Assembly: GCA_020698575.1 (NCBI GenBank)
Contig: CM036245.1
Location: forward strand, 8,439,218-8,503,217
From: Bostrychus sinensis
Lineage: Eukaryota; Chordata; Actinopteri; Gobiiformes; Eleotridae
Length of the DNA: 64,000 bases
Reading direction: 5' to 3'
The translations under genes were made by a program, and so were the position numbers. Below, one piece after another: positions 1-10,232 of this stretch (the stretch's first letter is position 1; each line of letters opens with the position of its first letter). The notes below the pieces were generated by a model. It was not told where the DNA came from. It did not search any database and saw nothing but the letters and a program-made list of their open reading frames with translations.

Positions 1-1792
1 TGATTCTGATATTTTATATATTTTGTTTACTGCTTTAGGAACTGTGAATGAATTTAGGCTGAATATTTAAAAGGTGTTTTGGGTCAGGTCATATTTTTTT
101 ATGTAAAGGCTTTGTGCTTTCCTGCTGGTATCAAGTCAAATTAATGCTTTTTAATGCCATTTTTAATGTCACAAATCATGGCAGCTCAAATTGTCTACAA
201 AAATGGTAAATTATTACTTCTAAACACATATTTATATTCACAAATAAAACTAATTTTGTCAGCAATTTGACCTCAAAACTGTTTAAAATTTGTAATACCT
301 GTTGGAATTCAATTGAATGCTTTTTAATACCATTTAAGGCCTCAATTTAATGACTTTTAAGGCTATTTAATGCCCTGCGGGAACCCTGTAATACTATTTT
401 TCTTTGCATAAACTCTTATATCTAACAGCCTTCTCTATTAAACATGGCAGCAGCACATTTCACAAGCTCTGGCACAATAAACCCTATCCTCCAGTTCATT
501 TTTTTCCCTCTGTAATTTGTATTCATTCAATTCAAAAAACTTTATTTGTCCCCTCAAGGCAATTAAAAGGCATGTAGAGCAAAACACAGCTGAATAATAA
601 CATAAATAAATAATAATTTAAGAAAGCCTAAAGTATTAAAGCAAAGTATTAGTAGCAGAATATTGTGTTTACTCTCTAAAACTAAAATCTCAAGAGTACA
701 TATGGTCTCGACCTGCTTTGACTGGAGAGCACCTCACTGTGATTTGATAAACTGCAGCTGTTCAGGTCAGAGAGGAAAAACACTAATGTGGCAACACTGA
801 CACCTAGTGGCAACAAGTAATAAAGCCCACTGGTATTAAACACTGGTTAGAAAAGGTACTGTATGTTGGCATTTATTACCCATTGTACTGAGCTTTTACA
901 ACTGTAAGTCTTGTTTTATGACCAAAATTCCGTGATTTATTTACATTACAAATATTTTGCAGCCCTTTGTGCAACTGAGAATAGTTCAAATGTGGCTTTG
1001 AGCGGAGTTAATTTAGAAATGCGCCACACAGAACTATTGTTAGTACTGGAAGTCTTTAGCCCTGCTCTTGCAGCTTCTCGGGCTTCTGACATCTGGTTCT
1101 GTAAAGTCATGAAATACTGTCAGCAGATGACTTTGAAACAACCTGCAGTCTGTACCATCCGTGCATTTCTCTGTTTTCTGTATATGCTGTGGACTTAACT
1201 GTTATAATAAACTGTTTTAGCCTCAGCTGTCCACACAGATGCACACACTGACTTATTAGAAGTGCCACACACAAGCACCAATAAACAGTTACAGGATGTA
1301 CAGTGAGGCCCGAAATTATTCATACCCCTGGCAAATTCTGACTTAAACTTACTTTTATTCAACTGGAATTTATTTGACTGGAAATGACCCAGGCTTCTCT
1401 CAAAAGATAATAAGACGATGTACAAGAGGTATTATTGTGGAAAAAAATATTTCTCAGCTTTTTTTATTTTGCTGGTCAAAAAAAAACTTGCTGGTTGAAT
1501 AAAAGTAACTTTAAGTCAGAATTTGCCAGGAGTATGAATAATTTCTGGCTTCACTGTAACTCCAGTTCTCGAAGTGAGATAATCAGTGCAGTATTTAACA
1601 CAGCTCTTTGTTAGTCAGCAATTATTAATGCTAAAGGACTTTTGTGACGTTAAAATTGGATGCGGCTCTTTACAGATTCAAATTTTGTATTTTTGGGAAC
1701 ATTTGGCTCTTTGGACCCAGTTGCAGACCCCTGCCCTAGAGTACTGTACATACTTGAGAATATGTAATGTAATATGTAATGTAATCTTTTAC
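1..1792 (-). other. Partial intron of the myosin gene
   Basis: This is the beginning of the intron after the last exon in the window. It contains AT-rich sequence, a repeat fragment with a polyadenylation-like AATAAA tail (about 480-620), and the palindromic TA-flanked element described separately at 1301-1556. I see no exon; the short ORFs here lack splice sites and homology. Confidence 0.6.
1301..1556. mobile_element. Tc1/mariner-like palindromic MITE (256 bp)
   Basis: The two ends are inverted copies of one another for about 70 bp: CAGTGAGGCCCGAAATTATT on the left matches the reverse complement of the right end with few changes, and both continue through GGCAAATTCTGACTTAAA. TA dinucleotides flank both ends (1299-1300 and 1557-1558). 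That is the target site of the Tc1/mariner superfamily, and CAGTG is its typical tip. There is no room for a transposase. It sits in a myosin intron. Confidence 0.82.
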
Positions 1793-1937
1793 CTTTAGTG
1801 GCTCCGGCTGCTCCCAGATGATAGACCCCCCCCAGGATCAGCCACAGGGCCTTCTGCTCCTCAGAGGAGATGCCCAGGACCTTCATGGCGGCCTGGAGTT
1901 TGGTGAACTGTTGGGACGACCTCTGTTTGTCTTCAGG
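1793..1937 (-). CDS. myo18a: Myosin XVIIIA exon (LQAAMKVLGIS...YHLGAAGATK)
   Basis: This 145-nt exon is phase 0 at its start and ends one base into a codon before gtaaaa. It encodes PEDKQRSSQQFTKLQAAMKV, then LGISSEEQKALWLILGGVYH and LGAAGATK. The FTKLQAAMKVLGIS and YHLGAAGATK motifs are diagnostic for MYO18A. A run of eight C on the plus strand (a G-run in the exon) sits inside codons GGG GGG GTC; the frame is intact. This is the last exon in the window, and the gene continues past position 1. Confidence 0.94.
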
Positions 1938-2148
1938 CTGGAGGCAAGACCACAGGAGAATTCAGCTTTTCATTTAAATTAGCCAAGGCTACACAAATAG
2001 AGCACTAAAGGTATTCAGGGGTGCTATTACCATGTAACAAATTAATGCTAAAAATATTACAAGGTTTATACTTGCAACGCTAACTTAAAAAAAAAATTAA
2101 ATGTTCTTTATATAGTAATAAGTAGCTTTTTGACATCTCTAGTTACTA

Positions 2149-3074
2149 CCGTATTTTCCGCACTATAAGGCGCACCTAAAAGCCTTTAATTTTCTCAAAA
2201 ACCGACAGTGCGCCTTATAATCCGATGCGCCTTATATATGGATCAATGTTGGTTAATTATGGCTACCGTATTCAGGGGGCGTCGCCGAAGTGACAGGTTT
2301 TAAAAGCAAAGCTGGCTCTACATTCTGCTCAACCAGACATCCCAAATCCTAAAGTCCTAAAACTTAAGCAGTTGTCCTTTTGTTGTCCTAGTTGTCCCGA
2401 AAATGATATAAGCGCGGAGTCTGAAGCAGTTGTTGTCTGATAAAACATAAGAAGTACCGTTGCTAATTGTGTTAGCTCCTGTATGTAAAGGCGAATCTCC
2501 GCAGGTGATGCGCAGATGCTCAATCTGTCTTTAAAATGATTTTAGCGACTGAATAGAGGAGAATCTAAGCTTTAAAATGAGGTATAACATGTCCATATTC
2601 AGCTAATTTTAGCCATGGTTAGCTGTGTTCAAACCACTCTGTTGTAAAAATAACTTAGCATCGCAGAGCGGGGATAGACGGCAAAAAGACGACACGGTAT
2701 GGGATGAATGACATACAGCAGTGTGACTGTATAAACTATAAAGTTACCCCTGTATAAGTACTTGTATCGGTACTCGGTATCGGCGAGTACTCAAATGGAA
2801 GTACTCGTACTCGTATCGGTTTGAAAAAAAGTGGTATCTGTGCATCCCTAGTTTTCAACGAGGGAGTTGTAAGAACGCTAGTTTGTATTCTATTAATAAA
2901 GTTTGACTGACTGACTTATCTGACTGTTTTATTGACATTCCCTTTAGCGCAGCGCCAACTAATGGATGCGCCTTATAATGCGGTGAGCCCTATATATGAA
3001 AACAGTTTTAAAATAGGCCATTAATTGAAGGTGCGCCTTATAATCCGATGCGCCTTATAGTGCGGAAAATACGG
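2149..3074. mobile_element. TA-flanked element with CCGTATTTTCC ends, rearranged inside
   Basis: The ends CCGTATTTTCCGCACTATAA and its inverse (ending GGAAAATACGG) are flanked by TA on both sides. Nearly the same element occurs intact at 52320-52897. In this copy the central part is replaced by about 540 bp matching the 3' half of the GATACC-type hAT element at 35576-36320 (from AAAGCAAAGCTGGC to GTGCATCCCTA). It lies in the intron between the exons at 1793-1937 and 3234-3297. Confidence 0.8.
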
Positions 3075-3233
3075 TATTTAAGGTGTTAAAAATAAAATAA
3101 AAAGCAAGTATACCATTAAAAGATATTACACCCACATTACTTTTGTATTTTTAATGCTCTAATGCTTAATCTTGTGTAGCTGTTATAAAAAACAAAATAT
3201 ATATCAAACTCAAAAGCCCCTCCTTGTCTGTAC

Positions 3234-3297
3234 CTTTGTCTGTGGGAGGATCCCAAAGGTGCTGTTCTCAGCCAAGTGGTTCAGATGGAGCTCCGTT
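3234..3297 (-). CDS. myo18a: Myosin XVIIIA exon (TELHLNHLAENSTFGILP)
   Basis: These 64 nt complete the split arginine codon and read TELHLNHLAENSTFGILPQT then K, ending in phase 0 before a gtacag donor. The sequence corresponds to the TELHLNHLAENNVFGIVP stretch of MYO18A. It is not picked out as an ORF on its own because of its length. It was placed by frame continuity between the exons at 3651-3751 and 1793-1937. Confidence 0.9.
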
Positions 3298-3335
3298 CTG
3301 GACGAGAGAGGACAAAACATTGTTTTATTAAAATT

Positions 3336-3612
3336 TTCAAAGACCTGGGTTGCCAAGTCTGTGGATTGGGCAGCTTTTTAAGAGTAGCCGGGTAACACCA
3401 CCAGAGGAGCGCTACTTTCAGCATGACGACTCTAAAATGTCGCACAGTACTTTCATACATTGTTCTGCGGGTTTTTTATTTTCTAAAAACCCGCCAAATG
3501 TTGTGAAAAGCAGCCCAAATTCTATAAACCAGCCCAATGTTATTTTTCCCAGCACAAGGCGTTGAAAAGAAGCGCAACTGGGTGGAAACCAGCCCAATCT
3601 GGCAACACTGGG
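3336..3612. repeat. Short inverted-repeat element in a small intron
   Basis: The left CTGGGTTGCCAAG and right GGCAACACTGG ends, plus GATTGGGC / GCCCAATC just inside, are inverted copies. The element fills most of a 353-bp intron between two motor exons. No clear target duplication is visible. Its ends resemble the CAGTGTTGCC class of fish repeats. Confidence 0.5.
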
Positions 3613-3650
3613 CCAGTATTTTGTAGATAAAGTTCTGTAGAAGGACAGAC

Positions 3651-3751
3651 CTGAGGCTGCTGTCGGCTCCGGCCAAAAGAAAGTAAAAGACGTTGAAGGT
3701 GGACTCTGAATCCGGTCGACGACTCACTCTCAGCTTCTCCAACAACATCGT
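3651..3751 (-). CDS. myo18a: Myosin XVIIIA exon (TMLLEKLRVSRRPDSESTFNVF)
   Basis: This 101-nt exon starts in phase 0 with TMLLEKLRVSRRPDSEST, continues FNVFYFLLAGADSSL and ends two bases into a codon. LLEKLRV and FNVFYFLLAG are the class XVIII counterparts of the LLEKSRV...FHIFYQLLAG segment of other myosins. The acceptor is atgtttag and the donor gtctgt. The 353-bp intron downstream is nearly filled by a short inverted-repeat element. Confidence 0.94.
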
Positions 3752-4075
3752 CTAAACATAACACGAAAAAAAAACATGTTAGATTTATCAGAGCACATAT
3801 TTTGCAAGTCAAAAGAGCTGACTGGTAGTTGTACACCCCTCCACCTGGACCGGCTCATAATGACAGTAATCTATGCAAAAAAATCACCAGACTTCCCTCT
3901 TCTCAGGCACTTCCTCCAGCTCTTACATCGACCGTGTTACTCTGGAACCTGAGCTGTTCTCTCTGCCAAACTCCCATTTCATCTCAAATTACTTTTTTTA
4001 TAGCTGGAGACCTACAAATGTGAGTTTTCAGGTTTTATTCCGAGAAACCTGGCTACCATTGTATTCAGGAGTTAC

Positions 4076-4218
4076 CTGGATGGAGGCAGAGGAAACCTGT
4101 CCGGCCTGGTCAAAGTCTAGAGACACGACGTGAGAAAACCGACTTGCGTTTGTGTTCATCGACGTCGAGCTGTTTCCAAAAGCCTCCAGGATGGTGTAGA
4201 CGGCCTGCCACTTCTCCG
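4076..4218 (-). CDS. myo18a: Myosin XVIIIA exon: switch-1 region (LDFDQAGQVSSASIQ)
   Basis: This 143-nt exon takes up the split codon and ends in phase 0 before gtaact. It encodes EKWQAVYTILEAFGNSSTSM, NTNASRFSHVVSLDFDQAG and QVSSASIQ. The ASRFS element corresponds to the switch-1 loop NNSSRFG of conventional myosins, with the class XVIII substitutions expected for poor ATP hydrolysis. The acceptor is cctctttag, after a clear pyrimidine run. Confidence 0.94.
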
Positions 4219-4313
4219 CTAAAGAGGGGGCAGAGAGAAACAGAAATAAAGTGTGCACACAGGAAAACGACTGTAAAAGTTAGTAACATGGATAGAGATG
4301 GCTGGAAACTCAC

Positions 4314-4524
4314 CAGAGAAGATTTTTCCGGTGCTGCCCGCGATGGAGACCAGGTACTGGACCAGGTGTTGACAGTTTGTGGTTTTGCCGCTGCCGGATT
4401 TCCCCAGCAGAACGATGGACTGGTCCTGTCGAGTGGTGAGCAGGTTTCGGTACGCCGTCTGGGCCACAGAGTAGATGTGCGGAGCCATATCCTCGCGCCG
4501 GCAGCCTTTGAACATGTGCATCAC
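4314..4524 (-). CDS. myo18a: Myosin XVIIIA exon: P-loop of the motor domain
   Basis: The 211-nt exon starts VMHMFKGCRREDMAPHIYSV and contains the nucleotide-binding P-loop GKSGSGKTTN within DQSIVLLGKSGSGKTTNCQH, then LVQYLVSIAGSTGKIFS, ending one base into a codon before a gtgagt donor. Most active myosins have GESGAGKT. Here the glutamate is a lysine and the alanine a serine, in line with the very weak ATPase reported for class XVIII myosins. The next intron is only 95 bp. Confidence 0.95.
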
Positions 4525-4869
4525 CTACAGCCATGGAGAACAGGTATTACATTTACAAAGCAATAGCCAAAATCTTTCAAGGTATTTTGTACTCAGTTGT
4601 AATGTTTACTTCTACTGGAGTAGTATTTTTAAAGTAGATATTTAGTTGAGAATGTCGCCCACTGCTTACTATAGAGTGGGTAAATGCTATGAGACAACTT
4701 TGTAATAGTTTAGTGTAATATAGAAATTAATTGAAATGATTGAACCATAGTTTTTTTTCAATGGCCTGTTTGACTCAGTCTTGGATCCTTTAAAAGTACA
4801 CAGTCTAAACATTTGTTATCTGTTTTTTACAGAAGCTTATTTCATTCACCTATAAGTTTTGATTTTATG

Positions 4870-5328
4870 AGTAAAATAGCTTAATAAAAACAGAAGTTAT
4901 TTACTCATAAACACAGAACGTTTCTCATAAAAACAGAACTTACTTATAAAAACTCAACTTTTCTCTTAAAAACAACTTTTCTCATAAAAACTCAACTTTC
5001 CTCATAAAAACAGAACTTATAAAAACTCAACTTTTCTTATAAAAACAACTTTTCTCATAAAAACAGAACTTAACTTATAAAAACTCAACTTTTCTCATAA
5101 AAACAGAACTTAACTTATAAAAGCTCAACTTTTCTCATAAAAACAGAACTTAACTTATAAAAGCTCAACTTTTCTCAAAAACAGAACTTAACTTATAAAA
5201 ACTCAACTTTTCTCATAAAAACTCAACTTTTCTCATAAAAAAAAGAACTTAACTTATAAAAGCTCAACTTTTCTCAAAAACAGAACTTAACTTATAAAAA
5301 AACTCAACTTTTCTCATAAAAAAAAAAA
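4870..5328. repeat. Minisatellite, AT-rich unit of about 38 bp
   Basis: Variants of ACTCAACTTTTCTCATAAAA alternate with CAGAACTTAACTTATAAAA for about 450 bp, with unit lengths of 20-40 bp and internal deletions. It lies in the 1043-bp intron between the P-loop exon and the exon upstream. It would be length-variable between individuals. Confidence 0.85.
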
Positions 5329-5567
5329 AGGTTCAGGTGAACGCAATACACTTTCCGTCGTTATCAGAATTGAGCATTAGACCATGCCATCCCAAGTTTG
5401 ATGTCTATTGGTGTGAGGAGACGTAGCTGGTGCCGAAAAAGCCACCACATTTTCTAGACTATAAGCTACCGATCTTAACAAGTAAAACAGACCAACCAAA
5501 AGCACAGATAAAAAAGCCTAGAAGACAAACACAAAGGTTTGGTTTCCCTGCTCTCGGCTGCTGTTAC

Positions 5568-5744
5568 CTTCTCTGAGTACATGGATGGAGTACTCAGGGG
5601 GTTGATGACCACGGTGTTAGGACCAGCGTACGTGTGGATCAGGTTTCCTCCGTATCTCTGCCTCAGACAGTTCATCACACTGGACTCATTCAGGTACAAC
5701 AGAGAGGCCAGGTCTTCAGAGCGGTCGTACGACGGAGGGTTCGC
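5568..5744 (-). CDS. myo18a: Myosin XVIIIA exon: start of motor core (YLNESSV...HTYAGP)
   Basis: The exon has 177 nt, 59 codons, phase 0 at both ends, with acceptor cttgtttttag and donor gtaaca. It encodes ANPPSYDRSEDLASLLYLNE, then SSVMNCLRQRYGGNLIHTYA and GPNTVVINPLSTPSMYSEK. The LNESSVMNCLRQRY and IHTYAGP motifs are the class XVIII versions of the general myosin LNEASVLHNLRERY and IYTYSGL motifs. This is the first part of the catalytic core. Confidence 0.93.
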
Positions 5745-6174
5745 CTAAAAACAAGAGCGTTATCAAGCTTTGTTTACAACTCAGACACAACAACGTAACA
5801 ATAAGGTTTTAAAAAAATAAACCAATTTAACCAATCTGCAAACATCAGGTCAAAAGGAGCAGGCTACAGAATTGGGTTTTGCACGACAATTACGTTTACT
5901 CAGTTGAAAGGGCTTAAGGCCATTACATACTCTGTGAGAAATGAGAAATTACTTCTTGTTCTTGGCACCTCAACAACAAAAAGAAATTTAGTTTTGGCTC
6001 TGACATTTCATAGTTCATGAAAAGCTGAACTAGTACCTGGCAAGCTGGCACCAAAGGGAGGGGTTGCTGTGCATGAGCTTTTAAAGCAAACAGTGTTTTA
6101 CTCCCAATAGAGATAAATAAACACATCTGAAAATCAATCCTACTACATTTCCTGGATCTACCTCACCCCACTCC

Positions 6175-6506
6175 CCTGTCTGGATGAATCCTTACAGAGC
6201 TGAACTAGGATCCTATAGATGAGCTAATGGTCCTAGACTCATGTTGCCTGTCCGTCCTGGGAGACGATCTCTCCTTCACTTGGGCTCCATAAGGTTCCTA
6301 CTTTTTTTCCCCACAGCAGTTTTTTTTTTTTTTTTTTTTTTTAGGAGTTTTTCCTTACCGAGGGTCTAAGGACAGGGACGTTCTCGGTCTGTTTAGTTTA
6401 GTGTAGTTATTGTTTGTGTTGATTGTGTGATTATTTGTTTGTGAAGCTCTTTGATGTGACTTTTGTTGTGACATTGGGCTATACAAATAAAATTGAATTG
6501 AATTTC
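6175..6506 (+). repeat. Teleost interspersed repeat ending in AATAAAATTGAATTG
   Basis: The block contains a T22 run and ends TTGGGCTATACAAATAAAATT, the tail of a widespread fish retroposon family. A related tail occurs near 30330-30380. It lies in the intron 5745-7294, whose remainder (5745-6170 and 6510-7294) shows no exon or recognised repeat. Confidence 0.6.
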
Positions 6507-7294
6507 TAAACATGAATGCTGGTAAGATGTAAATGAATTTACAGGCTTTTCTTTATAAGACCCTATGCCCTGAAGGTTCAAACTGAGGGCTAAATAAAGC
6601 TAAAGCGAGCTAAGTGTAACATCACAGTCACAGTAGCTAAGCACGTCTTTTATTGTGGCGGACTTTTGAGAAAAGAAACAAAAAACATCTTCAGACTGGA
6701 TTAAAAAGAAAAAAGAAAACAGTGAGGAAGGAACAGTGAGTAAAGCTGTATTTGTACAACAGCTCGTGCTGTGAACTAGTGGACTGAATGAAGAACACAA
6801 CACTTGTTGGAAGACAGAGTGAAAAGAAAACAGACACAGTTGGACCGAACGGTGTGTGTCACCTGTTTCCACAGAAAAGGGATTTGGCTTCATCCGAGAA
6901 AAACACTGCAGTGAGTAAAATGCATGTAGCAGCAGAGGTTTGCAGAGTATGTAATGGCCTTTAATCTTGTATTTAGTTGAGAATTACAAGATGGAGTTTA
7001 TTCATCCTAGTGTAAAATCTGTCCTAGAAGGGGGTTTTGAAAAATGCTAGAGCAAAACACAGTGGGTGAACTGATTGGATTGGTAATGCTAAAAGTGTTA
7101 TCGAAATGTAATAAAAAAGTTTAATAATATTTTGTGTTGGCGTTAAAGCACAAACTGAGGACTGAATGCATTAGATTAGTGTTAATACTAAGAATAAGTA
7201 TTCTTTTCTGCAATAACAATGACAACATGGAGTATCAAATGTTATTTTACATATTAAGTTTACACATAGTCATGGTTTAAAGACTGATTCTCAC

Positions 7295-7401
7295 CTTCTC
7301 TATGTCGTCCTCGTCCACGTCCAGGATGGTCCCATCGTGCTCCAGTCGGATCTTCACTTTACCCTCGGGCAGAGAACCTGGGTCGGTCTTCACTACGGTG
7401 G
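7295..7401 (-). CDS. myo18a: Myosin XVIIIA exon: SH3-like subdomain (LPEGKVKIRLEHDG)
   Basis: This 107-nt exon completes the split codon from the previous exon and ends in phase 0. It encodes TVVKTDPGSLPEGKVKIRLE then HDGTILDVDEDDIEK. LPEGKV and DVDEDD are hallmarks of the myosin XVIIIA head start. The acceptor is gccttcacag and the donor gtgaga. The intron before it is minimal and the one after it (5745-7294) carries a fish interspersed repeat. Confidence 0.9.
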
Positions 7402-7484
7402 CTGTGAAGGCAAATATTAAGGCATCAGCTCACTGTGTAGTTATTATTCCCTGCAAAAAAATCTCTCCAAATGTGAAAACTCAC

Positions 7485-7572
7485 CCAGAGAGAAGCCATC
7501 TTTGTGGACCAGCCAGACCTTCTCAGATCCATACCAGGCCTGCTCCGCCGCGATCTGCTCCTCAGTCTTCAC
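7485..7572 (-). CDS. myo18a: Myosin XVIIIA exon: pre-motor region (TEEQIAAEQAW)
   Basis: This 88-nt exon starts in phase 0 and ends one base into a codon. It reads VKTEEQIAAEQAWYGSEKVW then LVHKDGFSL, closely matching the start of the myosin XVIIIA head, where an SH3-like fold precedes the converter-facing part of the motor. The acceptor is ggctgtag and the donor gtgagt. The downstream intron is only 83 bp. In mammals this is where PDZ-containing and PDZ-lacking N-termini merge into common sequence, so upstream exons are isoform-specific and this one should be shared. Confidence 0.88.
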
Positions 7573-7876
7573 CTACAGCCACACAAGCGGACAAGGACAA
7601 AAGTTAATAATGCAGGAACTAATGCAGCAGAGGAAAGGACAAACCTCTCACTGTCCCATTGGGAGACGGTATGAGACGGTCTTTTTGTGCATTTTTGAAC
7701 TCTGGCACATGCTGCAAACTTGGAGTGGAGTGGGGGACAATGTCAAAAACAAACTTTGGTGCAGATGTAAGAGTGGGTTTGACAGCTGAGGTAGGGTTTT
7801 TGATAGACATCTTTTTGCATGATATAAAGTACTATTATTACAGGACTAGAATCAGTCTGAAAGCCAGACCAAATAC

Positions 7877-8597
7877 TAGGGCTGAACTATTTTGGAAAAA
7901 TATCTAAGTGCGGTTTTTCAGATACATTGCGGTTGCGTTGAGATTTGCAATATATATTTTAATACCAATGTTCAGTTTAGAGCAGTGAGCCGCAACTTTT
8001 TTTCTTTTTTTTTCTCACAAGAGCCACATTGGCAGAGCAAAGTAAACGGCAGGGCCACTTTTACTACAATACCCGCACTAATGGGCTATTATGGTACAAA
8101 AAACTGGTCATCCCACAAAAAAAAAAAAAAAACATTTTCAAATAAGAGTATTTTCTTAATGAAGCGCATGTCCTTTTCACTATTTCTGAGTCTGAGAAAG
8201 TTTTTTTCACAACAAAATACAGTTACTCCCCTTTGGAAAAAAACATTTATTGAGAAAAGATAAATAAAATATAATGCAATTACATATTTGTATATTAGTA
8301 TTCTTTGTATGTATGTAGCATATTACACATTTTGTGTTATTAGGACTATGAGCTACCATTTGAGCCGTCAATTAAAGCTTGAAGAGCCGCATTTGGCCCC
8401 CGAGCAGCGCAATGAGTAAGACTAGTTTAGAGTATACATTTTAATCATGTTTAATCATCATTTCTGTAGAGGTCTAAAGTAGAGCTGTAGCATAATTTAT
8501 ACAAATTAGGAGCCTCTGGTTGTCTGCAGAGGACGCTGTTTCACCTAAATAACTGCACACTTTGCGATTTGCTAACTGCGACAATTGTGCAGCCCTA
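7877..8597. mobile_element. hAT-type non-autonomous element (outer), TSD CCAAATAC
   Basis: The ends TAGGGCTGAACTATTTTGG and ...GTGCAGCCCTA are flanked by an identical 8-bp duplication CCAAATAC (7869-7876 and 8598-8605). TAGGGCTG ends with 8-bp target sites are typical of hAT superfamily derivatives. It contains a second insertion at 7983-8424. It lies in the myosin intron 7573-8873. Confidence 0.8.
7983..8424. mobile_element. Nested hAT-type element, TSD GTTTAGAG
   Basis: It begins CAGTGAGCCGCAAC and is flanked on both sides by GTTTAGAG (7975-7982 and 8425-8432), an exact 8-bp duplication of the outer element's sequence. Inside are the motifs GAGCCACATTGGCAGAGC and GAGCCGCATTTGGCCCCCGA of a common fish repeat. 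It interrupts the element at 7877-8597, so it is the younger of the two. Confidence 0.78.
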
Positions 8598-8873
8598 CCA
8601 AATACCTGACCTCAGCGGTTCAAACCTCAAGTTGATTTTGTTTTTTCAATCCAAAAGGAAAAAAGTACAGGCAGGAGAACACAAATACAAAAACAAAACT
8701 TGCAAAACGTATAAAAAATCTGATGCAAAAGTGAACACACTGCACTCCACAGGCAACGGGGTCAAACAGCACTGTGGGTGGGTCAGAGGTGAGCTGGTGG
8801 AGGGGTGTAAAGGTGAAGTTGGGGTATAAAGGTGGAGGCGGGAGGGGGTCACACTGGTGCAGGCAGAGCAGAC

Positions 8874-8939
8874 CTGGGAGTGTTTAACCGCAGCGTGAGA
8901 GGCCTGGAGCAGGGCTATCTGTTCGTCCTCCACTGATCC
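8874..8939 (-). CDS. myo18a: Myosin XVIIIA N-terminal linker exon (22 codons)
   Basis: These 66 nt, phase 0, encode GSVEDEQIALLQASHAAVKH followed by SQ, after a gctgctcag acceptor. The donor is CAG/gtctgc, a weaker GT site. It lies directly before the exon that begins the conserved head region (VKTEEQIAAEQAW). It could be another frame-neutral cassette. I do not recognise the sequence from other myosins. Confidence 0.58.
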
Positions 8940-9227
8940 CTGAGCAGCGTTAGAGATTTACAAAAGTTACAACGGTTAGAGATGAGATGGGTCACAGACA
9001 AACACAGAAACAGAGAGAGATCTCTCACATACAGCACATGAAACACATTGAAATTTAATACAGTATTGATGCAGGTCATGTATTTCTCTGAAAGTATAAG
9101 ACAATAAGTATCGTGCATCTGATAGACTTAATAATAAACAGATTTCCCTTGTGTAACGTATATTTTTTACACAATTTAAAAAGACTGACCACTATTTTGC
9201 TGTACAGTTCATGGATATCAGCTGCTT

Positions 9228-10232
9228 AAAGGTCCCATATTATGCTTTTCAGGCTTTTTGAAATAGTTATGGACACCTCTGCATTAGTATTTCATGTTTT
9301 ATAATTTATATTAGGGGTGTAACGATATGTTTTTGCAACGATATAATATGTATCGATTAGAAGTGTTTCGATATGATTCAAGAACGATATTGGCTAATTT
9401 GGAGCGATACGACTCGATACGATTCGACACCTTCGTATCGATAATCGATACAGCAACTTTTTGCCAAAAATCATAAAAGTTTACTCTCAAATGTAGCACC
9501 GCAGCCGGGGTTGATTATGTCCAGCAGACAGAGAGTGACGAAAAGTTGAATATAACATTTTATTTAATTAAAAACACAAAATTTATCTCCAAAAAGCCAT
9601 ATCTGGTTTTATTTTAACATACAAATTTCTAATTTTGATATTTACGATATTATCAATCGATACTTGTGTATTGATATTCATTTCATAGAAAACAATACGA
9701 TTCGATACAAGGTCACGTGTATCGATGTAGTTGTATCGCAGGAAAAAAAATAAAATCAATACATTGATACAGTTACTGTATCATTACACCCCTAATTTAT
9801 ATGTATGAAAAACATGTTCTTTTGGGGAGCTGTTACTTTGACTTTGCAGCGAACGCTTGGATTAGGTGTCTGTCCCCCCCTGCTGGCAACAGTGGGGAGT
9901 GGACAGAGCATAAAATGGCTAATTAGCACAGCTGTTAGCAACATGGTGCAAACAGACAATTTAAGCACCGCATTTATCAGAACGAGTCCGGTGACGGTGT
10001 ATGGGTTTTAGAAACGTGTAGAAGAACTTCTTGGTTTCACGAGTCTATGCAGAGATGTGAGACCGAGCGTTTTCAGCTCTTGAGAAGGGCAGCGCCTCAG
10101 CATACAGGATTACTCAAACATGTGGGAATGACACAAAATACTACTCCAGTGTCTGTTTTTGAGGTGGAAACTACATTATAACATGGTTAAAAGCTAAAAA
10201 AAAAAGCTGAATTAGCATAATAAGGGACCTTT
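9228..10232. mobile_element. TTAA-flanked element (AAAGGTCCC ends), interrupted
   Basis: The left end TTAAAGGTCCCATATTATGC and right end GCATAATAAGGGACCTTTAA are nearly perfect inverses, with TTAA at both outer edges (9226-9229, 10231-10234). TTAA target sites are used by the piggyBac and Kolobok superfamilies. Related copies lie at 11107-12088, 24401-24702, 32722-33206 and 37445-38716. This copy is split by the hAT element at 9312-9794. Confidence 0.8.
9312..9794. mobile_element. hAT-type MITE (TAGGGGTGTAACGATA), TSD ATTTATAT
   Basis: The ends TAGGGGTGTAACGATATG and, inverted, TAGGGGTGTAATGATACAG are flanked by ATTTATAT at 9304-9311 and 9795-9802. The body is rich in ATCGAT and CGATAC repeats. 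The interruption is inside a TTAA element whose other copies are continuous at this point. Confidence 0.88.
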
